64,000 nucleotides of DNA, from assembly GCF_026914265.1 (NCBI RefSeq), contig NC_069125.1, positions 20,324,966 through 20,388,965 on the forward strand, read 5' to 3'. This stretch comes from Mya arenaria. Lineage: Eukaryota; Mollusca; Bivalvia; Myida; Myidae. The notes beneath the pieces are model-generated. The model was not told the DNA's origin, searched no databases, and saw only the letters and a list, made by a program, of their open reading frames with translations. Position 1 is the first letter of the stretch. The number at the start of each line of letters is the position of its first letter. Made by a program: the position numbers and the translations under genes. Shown here one piece after another: positions 23,154 through 34,799 of this stretch.

Positions 23154-26100
23154 ATGGAACGTCTGTGTGAATTTTACCGTCATTTATCATCAGCCAGCCA
23201 AACATTGTCACCAGCTTTGTCAAGATACTTTGAGTGAGTTTTATCTTGAAGTTCTTACTTCAAACATCTTGTTTTTATAGTGAAAGATAACACGGCCTCT
23301 AAACGCCAGCTCCACCGCTAGGGCAACAGCGCCACCACTTTTATAAATATGTGCATGTTTCCTTTTTAAGAAGTGCTTATCAGTTTTATTGTGTTCCTGC
23401 ATAGGAACTATACATAACAGTTATGTTTGCATGCGTGATAATGTTCTTACGGAATGTATGCACCGAAATGTACTTGCTATGCAATCAGATCTCAAAATAT
23501 GTCTGATTTGAGAGAAAAGCTCCTTTGCACCACCATAAAGTGGTGGAGCTGGCGTTTAGAGGCCGTGGATAGTGGTTCTTCATAATCATATCCCGGAACA
23601 ACCTATTTTCGACAACAACCTATTTTCGACCGCCCCCTGAAAATAGGTAAATTTTTAATTAATGCCAAATTAAACCCTTCATTAAGAATGATTTCAGGCG
23701 TAAAATACTTCTTTAAAATCATGTTGTTTTTGTCTGCCAGATTTTACATATCTACCAGAGCCTAAAACCTATGCCCTATAGTTTTCTAAGTATAGTGCAC
23801 AACATTAAAAGCCCATCCAAATATGGTATATTGCTTATTTTAAAATTAATGAAATTTATCTACAGGTAACTATATTGAATTATAATTGAGCTCTCATTTA
23901 TCATAAAATTATACATATTGCAGACTAGGCAGGTCATATGAGGCTCATTCAGAGTTGGTCCAGTGATACCAGGGTTCATGATGGGTGAAAAATATCACTT
24001 TGTATCCATACAAAAGCCATTAGAAGGGATGATGCATTCATTTGCCCCTCTTGTGGAAATATATTAGTATAAAGTGACTGCAGTGTTCGACATTAACGGG
24101 GTCCCGGGATCCCGAGGACACCAATTTTTCGGGAGGGACACCTAAATTCAAAGTCTGGTATTCCGTCGGGACCCTTAAATTTCTGACCGATAAACGCTAA
24201 ATATCAATAAATAAGTAGCATTTCATAATTTATTACCTAAATTCGGGTCCCCCTAAATTTCTTGACAGTGCATGTCACAATGATATTATAATTAGTATTA
24301 TCGGACCAAAGCGAAAGTATAGCTGACTTTTTGACTATAGTTACGTCATGATTCTATAAATAAACTGGGCGCATGCGGGTTAACGCTTCCGTTTTGTTGT
24401 TTACATTTTGAACAAGGTCAAAGGTAACAGAGATTTATTATCGGTTTTATACTTAAGTGGAATTGTTTTGCTTAGGTGTCAGAACCGCTCAAAAAAGATG
24501 CCATCACTGGTGATACCTTTATGATACGACCTTCGAGTATTTACAATAACATTTATGGCACAAAAGACCGGCATCATGCATTCAGCATTCTTTGTTAATT
24601 GCCATTTAACTTATCAGTATTCTTTGTTAATTTTAAAGATGTATATTTTAATGCTACGATCAAATCAGAATAGAAATAAACTTTGCTAAGTTTTATTCAT
24701 TATCTACAGTCAATTTATAAAATGTTACGACTTTATGGCGCGAAAATTAACATACACAATTTTTGGTCGTCTGCTCTTTCAGTATGCACTATACCTGTTG
24801 GGCAGTCTGATTGATTTATCAGCAGCTCTACTTAATATTGGCTTCAGTTTTCACAAGCCAGATGTAATATTCCTACTTTTTCTCAATGAAAAGCACTGAC
24901 ATCTGACAAGACCTGAACCATGAAGTATTTTATGCGTATTTTCTGAAAATCTTAAAATAGTAACAAAATCAAGTTTTTGTATACATAGTTTCCATATTTG
25001 TTTTTGACTGAAAACAAAAGGGACTTAGACACTCTACCGCTTTGAACCCAATTTACCAACTTAGAGACCCAAATATACCTAACTGCCATTGCCAGAGGTT
25101 CACATGTCTGACATTCAGTGCTACTAAACTTGTCATTACATGCTGCTGAAAACATGTATAATATGGTGTATACTTGAAATACAAATTGAAAAGTAAAAGA
25201 CACTGTATTTGTATATTGAATATAATATTAAACAGGCTCAACAATGAAAAAATGTAAAAAGTGGAAGGGACTCCTAATTTCAGGAAGGTACACCTGATTT
25301 CAAATGTTGGTGTCCCTTCGGGATCCCTTGGAAAAATGGTTAGTGTCGACCCCTGGTGACTGTATGGCAAATATGTAAACATTTAATTACTTTTTTAAAA
25401 ACTAAAATACTTTACACAGTTAAAACAAGTTATTCAAAATAGTATGAAAAATACTGTGCACAAACTTTTGTTGTGAAGTATAGTTAAAGGTTATGGTCGA
25501 AAACAGGTTGTATTTAGGTCAAATACAACATGTGACTGCCGCCATTTTGGATGGAAATGTTAACAACAGACGATTGAAACAGATTTCATTTTTATGTTTT
25601 TTCAAAGATGAATGATTGCTTTAAATGGTACACACAAACATTTATCTTTTATTATCACTTATTTATGATTGAAATCTAAATAATCCTTAGGCGGTCGAAA
25701 ACATGTTGTTCCGGGATTATCCCGGATATATTAGTGATGCTCTGTAGCCATAAATATGTCAATAATGCATTAACTTAAGGGAACTTTTTAACATTTCGAC
25801 TTACGTCATGTTCCCCAGAGGTCAAAACAAAAATCGTCAAAGGCTGAAGCGGCTGTTTAAATGGACTAGATGGCTGGGTAAAAACTCCGTCCTGTGGAGA
25901 CAAACTGTTGGTAAAATCCCAACCAAATGCCCCCACACCCCAGGGACCCTAGGTAAGGCCCATTCCCCGCTATTTTTGGTGCAAAGACAAAACCACCGCA
26001 TTCACCCAGCACTGCGGGCCACCTGGAAGGTAAAAACACGGCCCATTTCCCCGGCTATCCCCGGTATACCTGGGACCTGAGGGGGCCGTGGTTACAATTG

Positions 26101-29100
26101 ACTGGTGCATTACTCTTACCCTTTATTTCAAAAATTTAAAAATGAAATTCACAATTTATATTTTGCATGAATACACCTCTTTTTCCATATGAAAACGATA
26201 CTGTATATGTTTTAATAACATTATGATTGGTCCTAAAATAACAAACTGTTGTTATAAGAACTGATTAAACATTTGTAAACAACTTTTTTATCATTTATCT
26301 ACATGGCTGACCTGGATCCAGAATTTGACACTAGAGAGCGCGTATCTTTGCGTGTGACCTTTTATACATGTGACCCTCACTAAGAACCTAAATTTATTTG
26401 GTTTATGAAAACAAACTAACATAAAAGAACTTGATAATAACCTGCCAAAAGTCAACCTCTTGAAAATACATATACTTGAAATTATGAGTAATAATTATGC
26501 TATCTTGATTTACCATTTACCTGCCAAGTTATATTTTGTTTGTGCTGTTTATGCGATGGTAATGTGTACGTAGTATGTGCGGCCGTGCGTCTGTAAACAA
26601 TTCGAAACCTGTACAGTATCTACATATCCATAAGAGCTCGGTTTCTTTCGAAAACCAGCCAGATCCGCCCATGCATGCCTAGATTATGGGCCTTGATAGT
26701 ATAAAAAATCATGTAAACAATTGCTCGTTAACACGATACAGCCTTCAGATTTGATTGTATCTTGATGAAACTTGTACAGTATCTACATATCCATAAGAGC
26801 TCGATTCCTTTCGAAAACCAGCTAGATCTGCCCATGCATGCCTAGATTATGGGCCTTGAAATGATTAGATTATGATAGTATAAAAAAATGCTATTGTGTA
26901 ATAAATGCTTGCGAACATGATACAGTCTTCAGTTTTGAGTATTCAGATACCCATAAGGGGTTGATTCTTTTCGAAAACAGTGATGTTGACCACACAAACC
27001 CAGCCAGTAGAGCATAGGCCCTTTTGGGCCTCTTGTTTAAGACATGCAATTCACAAATGTAAAGCTTGATTTTTGTACAGTATGCACTCAACAAAGTAGC
27101 ACATTGTATGGATTTAATTCACAATAAGTATAATAATAATTTTAATCATTTGGTGTTTACATCAGTCTTTCACTTTATTTTTAGGTTGCAGACTGATCAG
27201 TCGATATCAAAAGGTAATAAAACTTAATCTAAAATTCTTTGAATTGAATTAAAGTTCAATTTATGATTTAAATGCCTAATAATAGGCATTTAAATCATAA
27301 ATTGTGTATAGGCATTTAAATCATAAATTGAACTTTAATTAGGCTAATTGATAAAGGTATTCCAAATTGGAGACAGGAAAATAAGCATGAACTCCAGCCA
27401 TCTTTGTATAAGAAATTAATACAATTTGTCAGTCTGTAGGGGATGATTCCTGAGACTGCCAGATGTGAGTAAATGACAGCACTGGGTTAACAGACCAATG
27501 CACACATATTCTTATGTTAATGCTTAATCTTACTTCAGCCTTGTAGTGAAGAGTTTAAAAGGCCTAGACACCAGATGGTCCCGCAAATACAGTATTTCCA
27601 CAAAACAAGCCTAGAATTGTCAATAGGAGCTAGTATGAGCCTACGAGGCCGATAATCATTTTACATGATTAAAAGAATATTTTTTTTGTCTCAGCTGAGC
27701 TCTCCCCTTTTTAAAATAGTGCAAAATGGTGTCCTAGTTTATAGTGTGTATATTTAGCGGGTGAACGTCCTGTGATTAGTACAGATACATATACTGATGC
27801 TATTTTTAAGTTAACTTAAGTTCTAGTCCTTTTAAGGATATAATGTTTCATCTTTAGAGAGTGGTGCAGTAGACACAATCTACATACCTTTATTGCTTAA
27901 TTGTTGAATATTTCAGAGGAAAATAAGAAGTTGAATCTGGAAAGATGTATATTCTGTCACAACAAGTTCAAAACTGGAAACCACAAAATCAGCATACACC
28001 CAAGGATAAGGCTGACACCCAAAATCAAGCGTCTCCTTGTACGCAGCGAATGCCAACTGACTAAATTGGGAGCATACCAGAAAAAAATGATTAAGGATTA
28101 TCACCAAAGTGCCAACCAAGTGGTAGGATCTAATTTTGTATCAATTAGATGATGAATAATATTTTAATAATAAGATGATACCACTTCGATCACTATGTTG
28201 ACATGATTTCTTTACCTGACATGTGTACTTAAGTTGGCTACATGTATTGTATATTCTTTATCTAACTCTTCATACTTCCTCATATTATGTGATACCACTG
28301 TACTTTAGATGGTGAGATGCATGGTGTGTCGGAAGACATCAAAATACAGGGGCCAAACCAAGACTGAAAGAAAACATCAACAACAAGAACAACAGCAGCA
28401 ACTGCAGCTGCACCAAGTCAACAAGAGTACAGGTAAAGATGCATAGTCTTCTCCTTTTGGGTTTGCAGAAGGAGTGAAGACTATCTTTTTAACACATCTG
28501 AGCACACAGTGCTGAGTGTGAGCTATTGTGATAGGGTGATTGTCCTTGGTCTCTCTGCCCATCGTCAACATTTTCCTTCAAATTACTTCTCCTGCCAAAC
28601 CACTGGAACATTTTCAGTCAAAGGTCCTGGGAGTGTACCATGGGCAGTCCTCTCCAAGATTTTAAGATAAGTTTCTGAAGTGAAGATTTTCAAAGTTTTC
28701 TTATAGACTTAAAGTGAAAACTAGCCCGGTCCCTGACTTTATGAATCACTATGGGCTGAAGGAATTTATATGGTAACCTAAGGATCATTTCTGTGGCCTT
28801 ATTTCAAAATGATTTGTGACAAGTTATATGACTCCAACCTAAATATTGTAAGTGTTATGGTCCATTGAATTTTTTTAAACAAACACATATATTTCATGTT
28901 TTTATACGCCCATTTAAACAAATCAGACGTTTATATACAATGTCATGTGGTTTCACCTGCAGCTAACAGGGGGATGCTGCACCCAGTATGTTTTTCAATC
29001 AATAACTTTAGAACCAATCATGCCCAATCATGACCAATTTTTGTCAGATGGTGTATGGACAAGTTTGATAACCAGCAATATCTCCCTAGTCACTGGAGGG

Positions 29101-32100
29101 TATTACCCCTTTAATTATAAAATTACCTAAAATTGGTCTTGACCGATCAATAACTTTGAAAGCCTTTGTCTAATATTCACAAAATTTGATCCGAATGTGT
29201 ATGGGCATAACACCTGAGAAGAGTTTGGTTTACCTCAGGAACACCATAAAGGATAAACTCCAGAAACACCATTTATGACTTACTCTAGAGACACCAAATA
29301 GAATACACTCCTGAAACACCATATAGGATTTTCTTCAGGAATATCATATAGGATTAACTCCAGAAACACTATGTAGGATTTACACATGTACTCCAAAAAC
29401 ACTATTTAGGATTATTTGGCATTTTCTTTTTAGCTGTCTTTGTTTGTTGTCCATCTTCGTCTGTCATCCATCTGTTGTCAAGATTTTCCATCGAACAACA
29501 CTCGGCCTAAATCACTAGATAAATTGCAACCAAATTTCACAAGAATGTTTCTTGGATGGTCCTCTTCCTGATTGGTTCCATGTAGAACTCTTGGACAAGT
29601 TTGATAACCAGCAATATCTCTCTAGTCACCCTTGAATTATTGAATTACCACTAATTTCACAAGAATGTTACATCGATGGTTCCATGTAGATATCTGGTTT
29701 CCATGGCAACCAAAAGAAAAAAAAACAACTGTGTTGGTTCCTTAAAGACTTTGCTGACAGGGGGTGGGGCTAGTTCTGCTGGCCAGATTTTAAGTTTAAT
29801 AATTTCACAAAATGTTCCTATTAAGGTGGCCTATTATCATTTTTCTTCAAGCCAAGATGGTTTGTTAAAAACCCTGCCTTCAGGGTACAGGTCTAGTTTT
29901 CATTATATGACTTTATTCTATAGTGAATGTAGCAAGGTGCAGTTATAGTGTTGAAATTCTTCTCTGAACCTGCATGGCCAAGATCTTTGATATTTGGTAT
30001 GTAGCATTATGTTGTGATTCTTTACCACAATTGTTCAAATTATGCCCCTGGGTCAAAGCTGATCCCATCTTCTTCTCTGAAACCACATGGCAGAGACCGT
30101 TGATATTTGTTATGTAGCCTTATGTTGTTGTCTTTTACCAAGTTTGTTCAAATGATGCCCCTGGGGTCAAAGCTGGCCCCACCCTGGGGGTCTCAGGTTT
30201 TTGATACATTTAATATAGTAAAATCTTTGAAAATATTCTCTGAAATTGCAAGGCACAGACCCTTGATATTTGGGATGTAGCCTTATGTAGTAGTTATTAA
30301 TAAACTTGTTCAAATTATGTACCTTGGGTCAAAGCTGGCACCAAGCCGATGGTCTCAGGTTTCTATATACTATAGGAATATTTATTTTCTTAGAAAACAA
30401 TGGCTTACTTAGCAACCAATGATTACCTTAGCAATTACCTTCATCCATAGCAACTAGGGTCTTCTTTTTTCAACCAATTACTTCCTAAGCAACCATTGAC
30501 TACATTTGCAGCCAATTACTTCCTTTGCAACCTTTAACTTCCAAAGCCACCAATGACTTCCTTAGCAACCAATGTCTTCTTTAGCAACCACTTTCTTCCT
30601 TAGCAACTAACTACATCCATATCAACCAATGACTTCCTTAGCAAAAATTGACTTCCACAGCCACAGACGTCTTCTATTGCCATCCCAGGGATCAACCAGC
30701 CGACAATGTCTTGACTTCCCCAGAAGTACTATTGATTTCCCTTTACAAGGACCAAGCTCCTTATCAACCATCAAATTACTAATAAAACAATATTACCTAG
30801 GCTACAAGGCAGGCAACAACATCCATAAAAAACGGTGAGCGATAAAGGGCCATCTTGGCCCTCTTTCATTACATAAAATATTATTTTAAAGCTTATCAAA
30901 ATAATAGTTTTGGTCAATCTAATAATTTCATCTGTGTGTACGTTTTTATTGATCTAGGTTTAAATTGATTGCCAGTGAAGTGTATTATTGCAAACATAAT
31001 TAAGATTCCCAAGAGTTAAGTCATAAAGTTTAAATGGTAAATAAAATTACTACCCAATCTACTTGCAGCGGACTTAAACATACCACTTTTTGAGTATGTA
31101 AACCGTCCAAATACATCCGAGGTTGTTTTCGATAAAAATGGCCAAGGAGCTCCGAATATGTGACAATATCAGATATAGTATGTGCCCTCCTGGGGAGCCG
31201 AGCTGATTTATGACCTATCGCATGTCAATTTGGCGGGATACCCAACAACTGTGTATAAGAAGTGTTTTTTTCGGCGATAACTGTTTAAGCTTGGTTTTGA
31301 CCTAGATGTGACCTTAGATTGTAGACCTATCAAATCTTGTATTTAATGAATAATGTCGAAGAAATAAAGGAAATGAACGTTTGATAGTTACGTCCGTGAG
31401 CCTACGAGAGGCATAATATGTAGTTTTGTAATGAAATTTCTTGGGGATACTTCTTATTGCTTCATTATAAAATAAAATTCATCAAATGTCATATTCAAGT
31501 TCCAAATATAAAACAAACAAAAAACAAACAAACAAACAATATGTTTTCAGTTATTTATCGTCCATGGAGACCGGTATTTTTAAAAATCCTATTCAAAATT
31601 CAAAATAGAATATTTTCAATTACACTTGTTTATGTTTTTTGTAAACAAAGCAAAGATGTGGAATGAACGGACGTATATTCTGCATAACCTTATTGGTAAA
31701 CAATAGAATTGTGAAGGTGAAAGTTCCGCTATCAAAACTTTCCCAATTGACATCAGTGCTTATTGGAAATAGGGGCCCTTTGTTGACAGTTTGCAACTCT
31801 CAACTAATTTATTAGGGTCAATTACACAGCGGGGATTAGAGGGACCGTAAATTGTCCGCCTGGCAACTAACCAGATCTGTTACTTCATCTGTAAATCGTG
31901 TATTTTGTGTTTTTTATAGATTTTTTCCGAGTACTCGAGTAGTGATTTGGTACTCAAGTACTCGGACATTGGATCGAGTACTTGGGTACTCGTTGCCATC
32001 CCTACTATATACCCTAAACAAACCGCTGTTGTTGATCCTAAAATAATATCTTAGGTCCTTAGGGTCTAGTTCACTGTCACTTAAAATAGAAAACAGTTGA

Positions 32101-34793
32101 AACGAAATATCTTTAATTAGATATGCCATATTGTAACCAAACTTGGCCTATAGGAAAAATTTATCGAGACTTTATATGGGATTGCTATTGGTGTCTTTCA
32201 GGTCAAGGTCACTGTTACTTAAAATAGAAAAACTATTGAAACTGAAAATCTTAATTTACAGTTCATTTATAACACCTGAGCTGTGTACAATGTATATAAC
32301 TGTTCATGAAATAGAAACATGTTTTCTTCTTAGTTTGATTTAAAGATATTTGAACCAATCTAGAGCTATAGAAATGTTATATTGACCTAAAGTTCTTCTG
32401 TCAACCATTTAAAACCCGGTTTCGTTGCATTGAGGTGTTTCTTGTTTGATATACAAATGAAACAATATGCACATGTTAAGTTCATACTGCTTTCTCATGT
32501 ATACACTCTTCAAGACGCACATGTTAAGTTCATTTTGCTTTCTCATGTATACACTCTTCAAGACGCACATGTTAAGTTCATACTGCTTTCTCATGTATTT
32601 ACTCTTGAAGACGCACATGTTAAGTTCATACTGCTTTCTCATGTATTCACTCTTGAAGACGCACATGTTAAGTTCATACTGCTTTCTCATGTATACACTC
32701 TTGAAGACGCACATGTTAAGTTCATACTGCTTTCTCATGTATTCACTCTTCAAGATGCACATGTTAAGTTCATACTGCTTTCTCATGTATACACTCTTCA
32801 AGACGCACATGTTAAGTTCATACTGCTTTCTCATGTATACACTCTTCAAGACGCACATGTTAAGTTCATACTGCTTTCTCATGTATACACTCTTCAAGAT
32901 GCACATGTTAAGTTCATACTGCTTTCTCATGTATACACTCTTCAAGACGCACATATTAAGTTCATACTGCTTTCTCATGTATACACTCTTGAAGACGCAC
33001 ATGTTAAGTTCATACTGCTTTCTCATGTATTCACTCTTCAAGATGCACATGTTAAGTTCATACTGCTTTCTCATGTATACACTCTTCAAGACGCACATGT
33101 TAAGTTCATACTGCTTTCTCATGTATACACTCTTCAAGATGCACATGTTAAGTTCATACTGCTTTCTCATGTATACACTCTTCAAGATGCACATGTTAAG
33201 TTCATACTGCTTTCTCATGTATACACTCTTCCAAGACGCACATGTTAAGTTCATACTGCTTTCTCATGTATACACTCTTCCAGACGCACATGTTAAGTTC
33301 ATACTGCTTTCTCATGTATACACTTTTCAAGACGCACATGTTAAGTTCATACTGCTTTCTCATGTATACACTCTTCAAGATGCACATGTTAAGTTCATAC
33401 TGCTTTGTCATGTATACACTCTTCAAGACGCACATGTTAAGTTCATACTGCTTTCTCATGTATACACTCTTCAAGACGTACATGTTAAGTTCATACTGCT
33501 TTCTCATGTATACACTCTTCAAGACTCACATGTTAAGTTCATACTGCTTTCTCATGTATACACTCTTCAAGACGCACATGTTAAGTTCATACTGCTTTCT
33601 CATGTATACACTCTTCAAGACTCACATGTTAAGTTCATACTGCTTTCTCATGTATACACTCTTCAAGACTCACATGTTAAGTTCATACTGCTTTCTCATG
33701 TATACACTCTTCAAGACGCACATGTTAAGTTCATACTGCTTTCTCATGTATACACTCTTCAAGACTCACATGTTAAGTTCATACTGCTTTCTCATGTATA
33801 CACTCTTCAAGACCCTGTTTACAAACTCATCACCATTTATCTTTATATATATATTATATTTCTTGTTTTACATATTTCATGTGAGCGATTCAGGGATATT
33901 ATGGCCCTCTTGTTTTGAATTATTTACCGTTAAATGATTTGGTTGCAGCATAACCATTTTTTCTACATAATGTATTGTAGAAACAAGTATGAAATCAAAG
34001 CGCCAAAAGAAACGTGAGAAGGCAGTCGAACGTAGAAAGCGTCAAGAGTTGGAGTTGGGTGCAGGTCTTAATCTCCCTGAATCATCAGCATGTACGACCA
34101 CAGATAAAGCAGCATGTAGCAGGTTAGTTTAATCATTAGTCTCCTCATTCATAAGTATAATGTCTTTTTGTCAACAAAATAGATTAAAAACCATTTTTGT
34201 CCTAACCATACAAAATAGTTACTGTGTACTACATAAACAGAATTATATTTCATTTTAAATTATGTAAAATTGTAAAATCAAGTAAACATATTTTACAAAT
34301 ATGTGTAAGGAATCTTATAACCCAGAAAGATTCAAACTTTAGATAGTGATATTGGTCGAAGTACTCGATTAAGGAAACATGTGGGTGTCTTACTGGAGGA
34401 GGAATGAAGCTCTTTGACCAATGTACAGTGATTTTGTATTTTTCAGAAACACAAAAGTCAACCCTTGTGGATGACAGGCTTACCAAGTCTTCAGATACAG
34501 TGAAACCAACCAACATTAATTCAAGAAACTCATTTATCATAAAGCCCATTTATTCAACAAACTCTATGAAATCAGCAAACAGTAATATTTTGAAATTAGG
34601 CAGCAACAATTTGGGAAGATCTTGCCAAGCTGGTCCTGGGAATAGTACAGCCCAGTCTTTACAGAGTGGTAACAAGTCTGGCAGTAAAAAGAAGAAGTCT
34701 GTAAAGCTCACCCAACGGCTGGGAAATATGCTGAAAAAGGAGCAGCATAAACAACATGGCAGCTCACTCGCAGATTTCCTCTCATCCATTTGA
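23154..34793 (+). CDS. C18orf21-like zinc-ribbon protein (RNase MRP-associated family), 6 exons seen
   Basis: Exons: 23154-23233, 27185-27213, 27917-28122 (or 28119), 28309-28432, 33981-34122 and 34447-34793. The protein opens SQTLSPALSRYFE, then LQTDQSISKE, a CxxC (ERCIFCHNKFK), the family signature RIRLTPKIKRLL, a second CxxC (VRCMVCRKTSKYRG), a Gln-rich stretch, a basic segment (KSKRQKKREKAVERRKRQ) and the C-terminal LADFLSSI. Human C18orf21 has the same order: paired CxxC, RLTPKIQKLL and an FLSSL end. It has been reported as an RNase MRP subunit (RMP24); that is recalled, not checked. An in-frame ATG at 23121 would add 11 residues; the second ATG fits the human length better. Exon 5 ends in phase 2 but exon 6 needs phase 1 (see findings). 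AATAAA lies at 34956. Confidence 0.83.
23291..23567. mobile_element. 277-bp TIR element (MITE) in intron 1 of the C18orf21-like gene
   Basis: Left terminus CACGGCCTCTAAACGCCAGC, continuing TCCACC; the right terminus is its exact reverse complement, GGTGGAGCTGGCGTTTAGAG then GCCGTG. Arms are about 26 bp and perfect. The interior has no coding frame. Confidence 0.85.
23591..25716. mobile_element. TIR element CCCGGAACAAC, hosting a nested hAT-like element
   Basis: Left end TCCCGGAACAACCTATTTTC (with a 17-bp duplication of ACAACCTATTTTCGAC) and CGCC; the right end on the minus strand is TCCCGGAACAACATGTTTTC then GACCGCC. No transposase frame is visible. Another TIR element (24081-25355) lies inside it. 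GTCGAAAACAGG near 25495 is a further internal end-like motif. Confidence 0.7.
24081..25355. mobile_element. Non-autonomous hAT-like TIR element, copy 2, with target-site duplication
   Basis: Termini are CAGTGTTCGACATTAACG on the left and CAGGGGTCGACACTAACC on the right (minus strand). The flanks carry the direct repeat GTGACTG (24074-24080 and 25356-25362), a plausible 7- or 8-bp target-site duplication. Subterminal GGGATCCC/GGGACACC motifs mirror each other at both ends. The interior shares segments with 2508-3881. A CAGGG-like end with a duplication near 8 bp fits hAT elements. Confidence 0.75.
25808..26106 (-). mobile_element. GC-rich TIR element, copy 1 (pair with 41850-42147)
   Basis: The right end CCTGGGACCTGAGGGGGCCG then TGGTTACAATTGACTGGTGC matches the right end of the 42-kb copy. 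The middle runs opposite to it: ATCCCAACCAAATGCCC, CACCCCAGGGACCCTAGG and TAAGGCC match the minus strand of 41995-42045. The left terminus is degraded. The frame through it is a by-product of the high GC content. Confidence 0.75.
26548..27036 (-). mobile_element. ACAAGAG-ended tandem-core element, truncated copy
   Basis: On the minus strand it begins ACAAGAGGCCCAAAAGGGCC at 27036, as does the element at 12554-13741, and shares CTTGTACAGTATCTACATAT, TTTCGAAAACCAGC and CCCATGCATGCCTAGATTAT. The other end lacks the terminal GGCCAGTAGAGCT hairpin and stops at TTTATGCGATGG, so it is truncated. It lies about 150 bp upstream of exon 2 of the C18orf21-like gene. Confidence 0.7.
27249..27338. repeat. 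Perfect 30-bp-arm palindrome with a third partial arm
   Basis: TTAAAGTTCAATTTATGATT then TAAATGCCTA (27249-27278) is the exact reverse complement of 27309-27338. A 21-bp extra copy of the right arm, TAGGCATTTAAATCATAAATT, lies between at 27283-27303. It starts 36 bp after the donor site of exon 2 and could form either of two competing hairpins in the pre-mRNA. Confidence 0.95.
28830..29230 (+). repeat. Dispersed repeat shared with 38005-38400
   Basis: Parallel phrases in both copies include CATATATTTCATGTTTTTAT / CATATTTGTCATGTTTTTAC, ACGCCCATTTAAACAAA / ACGCCTGTTTAAAAAAA, ATCAATAACTTTAGAACC / ATCAATTACTTTTGAACC and AATCATGACCAA. It lies in intron 4 of the C18orf21-like gene. It is followed by about 34-bp degenerate repeats (ACTCCAGAAACACCATATAGG) to about 29420. 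Confidence 0.65.
29430..30868 (-). mobile_element. Tandem-core element ending in a GGGCC hairpin
   Basis: The right edge has the hairpin AAAGGGCCATCTTGGCCCTCTT at about 30847-30868, like the ACAAGAGGGCC termini elsewhere. The left edge is near TTTTAGCTGTCTTTGTTTGT at 29429. Internal units of about 150 bp carry TTGATATTTGGTATGTAGC and GGGTCAAAGCTGGC. From about 30395 to 30650 there is a degenerate 20-25-bp repeat with CTTAGCAACCAATGACTTCC. Confidence 0.65.
30870..31910. other. Intronic non-coding DNA
   Basis: Part of intron 4 of the C18orf21-like gene. There is an AAACAAAC-rich run at about 31510-31540 and, at 31928-32000, a palindromic GAGTACTCGAGTA cluster repeated four times. I see no other exon. 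Confidence 0.5.
32050..33913 (-). mobile_element. ACAAGAG-ended element containing a 48-bp array
   Basis: On the minus strand it begins ACAAGAGGGCCATAATATCC at 33913. Its other part (32050-32330) has about two units with CACTGTTACTTAAAATAGAA, a tandem-core style repeat. The 48-bp minisatellite fills the space between. The left boundary is approximate. Confidence 0.55.
32466..33811 (+). repeat. 48-bp minisatellite, about 28 copies
   Basis: The unit is ACATGTTAAGTTCATACTGC, TTTCTCATGTATACACTCTT, CAAGACGC (48 bp). The only length change I noticed is an extra C in CTTCCAAGACGC at about 33231. Because 48 is divisible by three, several overlapping frames stay open on both strands (up to 483 codons); they encode simple 16-residue repeats and have no start context or splice support. 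Variants such as TCTTGAAGACG and AAGATGC are interspersed. Confidence 0.97.
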
Positions 34794-34799
34794 TGTGAA

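Noticed and set aside
25808..26080. 90-codon Arg/Pro-rich plus-strand protein
   Set aside because: It lies on the GC-rich TIR element, whose other copy does not keep the frame.
26303..26390. Alternative first exon (ATGGCTGACCTGGATCCAG)
   Set aside because: It does not join exon 2 of the C18orf21-like gene with a good donor in the right phase, whereas the exon at 23154 fits exactly in phase and sequence.
32430..33937. Long overlapping open frames (up to 483 codons) on both strands
   Set aside because: They lie on a 48-bp tandem array. A unit divisible by three with no stop keeps frames open on both strands at once, which real genes rarely do, and no domain or splice context is present.
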